64,000 nt of DNA from Serinus canaria. Its lineage: Eukaryota; Chordata; Aves; Passeriformes; Fringillidae. Made by a program: the position numbers and the translations under genes. The notes beneath the pieces were generated by a model, which saw only the letters and a program-made list of their open reading frames with translations, was not told where the DNA came from and ran no database searches. Location: the NCBI RefSeq assembly GCF_022539315.1, contig NC_066313.1:12589764-12653763 (forward strand). Reading direction: 5' to 3'. Below are positions 61,040-64,000 of this stretch, one piece after another. Every line of letters starts with the position of its first letter. The stretch's first letter is position 1.

Positions 61040-61690
61040 CAAGAATCACTGGCATAATAATCATCAAAAGCAGGTTTAGTACAAAAATGAAAGCATGACA
61101 AAGATCACTGGCAAGGTTCAGCCAGATAGTCAAAGCACACAGAGAAAAATCAGACTAAAATCTAAAATCAACCCACCTAAACCCAAAATCACCACAAAAA
61201 TTATCTATGTGGAGGCTGCAGTGGTTGGAGGGTGAGTCCAGGGTAAGTACAGGAAAGAATAAAAATAAAAAGAAATAAGGGACACCACCTGTTCAGTCAC
61301 AAGGTAGAAACCCCCCCTCCCCTGCCAAACATAGCCCCAGGCTTAACCAACAGTTTAAGCCTAAAAGTTTAACAGTACTTAAACTTAACAGCACTGAATC
61401 AATAGTTTAAGTTAAATAATTTAACAATAGATTCTATGGAATTTTCTGTAAGCACAAGAGTAACTCACTTCTAGTCCTGACCTTCTTATGAATAAAATGT
61501 ATTTAAGAATCTCAGACAGTAACACTCACAGCACATTTGCTATAGCACACACTCACACTTATGTACATACACCTCTTTAGGTCACACAGAGACTTAAAGA
61601 GCACACACAAGGTATATTCCTACGAAAAATTCCCCTTAGGCTAAGTGGAAGACTCACGTTTGTTGCCCTGATTTTCTAATATTTTCTAAG
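61040..61690 (+). repeat. Unnamed dispersed repeat, copy 2 (longer)
   Basis: The first 330 bases match the copy at 22080-22380 in the same order and orientation. The rest, to about 61690, includes 'cacacttatgtacatacacc', 'agagcacacacaaggtatat' and 'aattccccttaggctaagtg', a style I associate with old avian LTRs. The family name and ends are not determined. No coding potential. Confidence 0.55.
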
Positions 61691-61698
61691 CCTTCTGA

Positions 61699-61956
61699 TG
61701 TTTACCTCCTTGTGGAGAACTTTCTCACCCACTTTCTGTAGATAACACATTGTTTTGCATTCCTTTATGGAGGAGGAGAAACTTGATGGACTGGTAGTTT
61801 GTCCAGTGGCATTGGAGAGTTGGCACTGTCACCCTCCAATCCACTGTCACTTTTGGAAAACTATAAATATTGGGGTCAGAAAATAAACTTTCTCTTTTGC
61901 TCTTCACCTCGGAGCAAAGGTGTGTGTCTGTTTCTTTCGTGTCCGATAGCAACACA
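61699..61956 (+). mobile_element. Probable short LTR with TATA and poly(A) signals
   Basis: The segment begins TGTTTACCTCC and ends near GATAGCAACA(CA). It contains TATAAATA at 61862-61869 and a poly(A) signal AATAAA at 61882-61887, followed by a T/C-rich stretch. About 258 bp fits a short ERVK/alpha-type LTR. No target duplication is visible, so the ends may be misplaced or one side lost. The sequence after it shows no clear primer-binding site, so it does not look like an intact provirus. Confidence 0.6.
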
Positions 61957-62490
61957 CGTTGGATGGTTTTGCCTCTCCTCAGTGGGAAAGGGCTGAGCCT
62001 TGGGGAGTGTGGGGATATCAGCCACTGTGTCCCCGGAGAGCTCAGAGTCCCACCTAGGACCACTGCCCACAGGGTCACATGGCTTTAGCCATAATAATCT
62101 TCCATCCTGCTGCAATGTGGAGTGGAAACTTTCTCTGAATGATTCACAACAAAAATGTTGTTCCAACTGGGTTGTCATTCAGGCAAGGAAACTAAGTTTC
62201 CAAGGCTTTTGGTTAAAACCCAGGAGGTTCTTGGACAGCATAAATTCCTGTGGGCAGGCAGTTTTTCTGATAAGGCCAAGAGAAGCTGACCCCAAGGGCA
62301 GTTTATCAGGGTCAAGGCCTAATGGGCATTCCTGGGATCACAGTGCTGCCCAGGAGTGGGAAAGGGAGGATTCACCCCCACACCTTACACTACAGTCCCA
62401 GAAAAGGGGTGGAGATGCCCCTGGCTGTGTGTGCACCTGGGTGCAAGAGACAAGGAACTCTTTGGGATTTGGGTATTTATAAACATCTTG
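61957..62490. other. GC-richer repeat-like block, unclassified
   Basis: The block adjoins the probable LTR and is GC-richer than its flanks. It has long overlapping frames on both strands, the longest being 160 codons on plus at 62000-62482. The translation contains no recognisable domain and no gag-like zinc knuckle. It might be a degraded retroviral leader or another LTR, since 'tatttataaacatcttg' near 62473 is TATA-like. The identity is unresolved. Confidence 0.35.
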
Positions 62491-62494
62491 TAAG

Positions 62495-63145
62495 CAGCCA
62501 GGATGGAAAGTTTATTCGTTCTGTAACTCATATTGATCCTAGAGGCATGGCTCACTGTTTGCCAGCTAATTGCACGTCATTAGTAAATCAATAAAACCAC
62601 TTTGATCCTGGTTTGCTTTAATTATGCAAAATGAGCAGCTTTTCCTTGTGATAGTTGAGCTACAGTACCTTAAACTCACATATTTGTAGATGAGTTAAGA
62701 AATCCTAAACAAAGATTAAAAAAAAAATTCAAAATGAGTCAAAAAGTCTAGACTAAGTATTTTGGGCACCTACATCATTGGTCCCTAAATAGATATTCTT
62801 TTTCCTAGAGCAACTGCATTGCCTGCTACTGGAGTACAATGTTCTTGTTGTAAAGTCATAGAAGTCAACAATACAAACCAGAAGTTTACTCTATGATTCC
62901 AGAACAAAGAAAATAAAAATTTTGAATTAATAAAGGAAGTAGGGGGTCCTGATCTTGAAACTGCTACCCTTACTACAAGTAAGAAAATGAACCTCAAAAA
63001 AAGCAAAAAACAAACAAACAAACAAAAAAAAAATAAACAGAAGGAATAAACCTTGCAATTAATGTTTCCTAAGATCAGGATTCTTAAACTTCATAACACT
63101 GCAAGAAATTAGATTTCTGAAACAAAGACTACATAGAACAAGAGG
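62495..63145. other. AT-rich spacer with a (CAAA)n patch
   Basis: Unremarkable sequence apart from the (CAAA)4-rich simple repeat at about 63004-63035. Confidence 0.5.
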
Positions 63146-63149
63146 TGGC

Positions 63150-63505
63150 AAAGCAAAGTCAAAGGTTTGGAGCTGTGGAAGATCCAACACCATGGTTTAA
63201 CAAAGTCTGGTTTTCAGTTTGGGGGGTGGGTGTTTCCCTGTGGGGACCTGCTGGAGTCAATCAACTGGATAGTTTTGGAAGAGCCAGTCACCTGGCTAAC
63301 TTTGAAGATTGACACCCAGTTAAACCACTTAAAGGAGTTGAACATGCCGTGGTGGAAAGGCATAGTTAAAAACTTAAAAGCCAGGGAAAAACTCTATAAA
63401 AACTGTTTAAATTGATGAAGCTTGAGAACTAATAAACCTACGAAGACCAGTTCTCTTCCAAGTCAGGAAAAGGGTGAAGACACGTAGAGACAACATGGGA
63501 CTCTG
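63150..63505 (+). mobile_element. Possible LTR remnant (TATA and poly(A) signals)
   Basis: 'ctctataaaaactg' (TATA-like, 63393-63406) is followed by AATAAA at 63431-63436 and then 'cagttctcttccaagtcagg'. The spacing resembles the segment at 61862-61887. Neither end is defined and the family is unknown. The 82-codon frame at 63167-63415 is not recognised. Confidence 0.4.
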
Positions 63506-64000
63506 AGGTCATTGAAGAAGGAGTCAAATTCCAGGTGGGAGGAGATTGAGGAGATATCTTAGGCTGAAATTCTTTTTGTAAGGCCATGGTGAAGATATAA
63601 TTGATATATCAGCCTTTGTTTTTCCGCTGAAACTCATGGAAATGCATGGGGGGGGATGTAGTGTTCTAACACAACCGTGAGCTGAGGCACCAGAATTGAA
63701 GCAAGTAGATCTTGCTGTAATCCAACGAGAGACTTGAACAGAGAGAGATGAGACAGGTGTGAAAATTTGACCATGGGGTAGCAATAGAAATGGATGGATG
63801 AAGAGAACTTTTTTTGTTTTGTTTTATGCTAGAACAGCTCATCCTAAAAATAGCACCCCAATAAGTTGACATGGCTCATGAAAGCATGGGAGGGACTTTC
63901 ACACTGTGAAGAGATTTTCCCCTCCTGGGCAGCTGATTTGCTGTGACATTGAAGCCACAAGAGGACTGTTTCCTGTAGAGAAGTCTCCATGGCATGGTGA
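63506..64000 (-). mobile_element. Old avian LTR in reverse, running off the window
   Basis: 'gaggtcattgaagaaggag', 'gtgggaggagattgaggaga', 'aaggccatggtgaagat', 'aactcatggaaatgcatggg' and 'aaagcatgggagggactttc' follow, in order, the reversed repeat-rich interior of a long avian LTR as I remember it. That LTR has many short near-repeats of the type catgg-agcag. The copy is strongly diverged and continues beyond the right edge. It may be the same family as the fragment at 17549-17735, which shows the opposite end. Confidence 0.5.

Noticed and set aside
62000..62482. 160-codon plus-strand open frame next to an LTR-like segment
   Set aside because: I considered a gag remnant, but there is no matrix, capsid or zinc-knuckle pattern, and raised GC explains the length.
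1..64000. Endogenous hepadnavirus, parvovirus or other non-retroviral insert, mitochondrial insert, tRNA, CRISPR
   Set aside because: I looked for these on both strands and saw no characteristic motif. The only viral traces are LTRs without internal genes.

Overview
This window looks like vertebrate nuclear DNA, almost certainly from a bird and probably a passerine. It is AT-rich and carries no recognisable protein-coding exon, tRNA, rRNA or CRISPR array. The open reading frames are short, cross no splice-like architecture and resemble no protein I know; the longest ones overlap GC-richer repeats. The bird call rests on chicken-repeat-1 (CR1) LINE fragments, whose 3' ends read on one strand as 'cagaatcat..aatggt..gttggaagggacctt', and on several copies of an avian ERVL-type LTR starting TGTCATGG-TTTAACCCC and ending CCAGCACA. 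I see nothing that separates an intergenic gene desert from a very long intron.

Layout. 1-9.6 kb is mostly unique AT-rich DNA with a GC-rich island near 3.7-4.1 kb, two near-perfect palindromes and a 27-bp tandem duplication. 9.88-10.78 kb is a minus-strand ERVL-type solo LTR with a second LTR of 332 bp inserted in it, flanked by a perfect 6-bp target duplication. 10.8-17.5 kb is unique apart from simple repeats and a GC-rich block at 16.1 kb. 17.5-21 kb holds an old LTR piece and two CR1 fragments, one split by a ~563-bp solo LTR. 22.1 and 61.0 kb hold two copies of one unnamed dispersed repeat. 27.1-28.3 kb is the largest CR1 copy, whose reverse-transcriptase motifs A, B and C lie in three different frames. 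32.46-33.06 kb is a plus-strand ERVL-type solo LTR.

36.9-39.9 kb is a repeat cluster: an LTR-like segment, a solo LTR with a perfect 6-bp target duplication, a G/T-only tract, a long CR1 copy and an A/C-only tract. Another CR1 end lies at 40.95 kb. 41.2-54.5 kb is nearly repeat-free. From 54.6 kb the repeats return: an LTR-like block, CR1 pieces, a third ERVL-type LTR, LTR-like segments at 61-62.5 kb and 63.1 kb, and an old LTR running off the right edge.

No genes work together here. What can be read is the insertion history: CR1 and ERVL-type LTRs arrived first, and ERVK-type solo LTRs then landed inside or beside them. I found no convincing new biological system. The best leads are the nested insertions with intact target duplications, the cluster of near-perfect short palindromes, the unnamed repeat pair, and some repeat-free stretches that could be conserved regulatory elements. 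All family names come from memory of avian repeats and were not checked by search.
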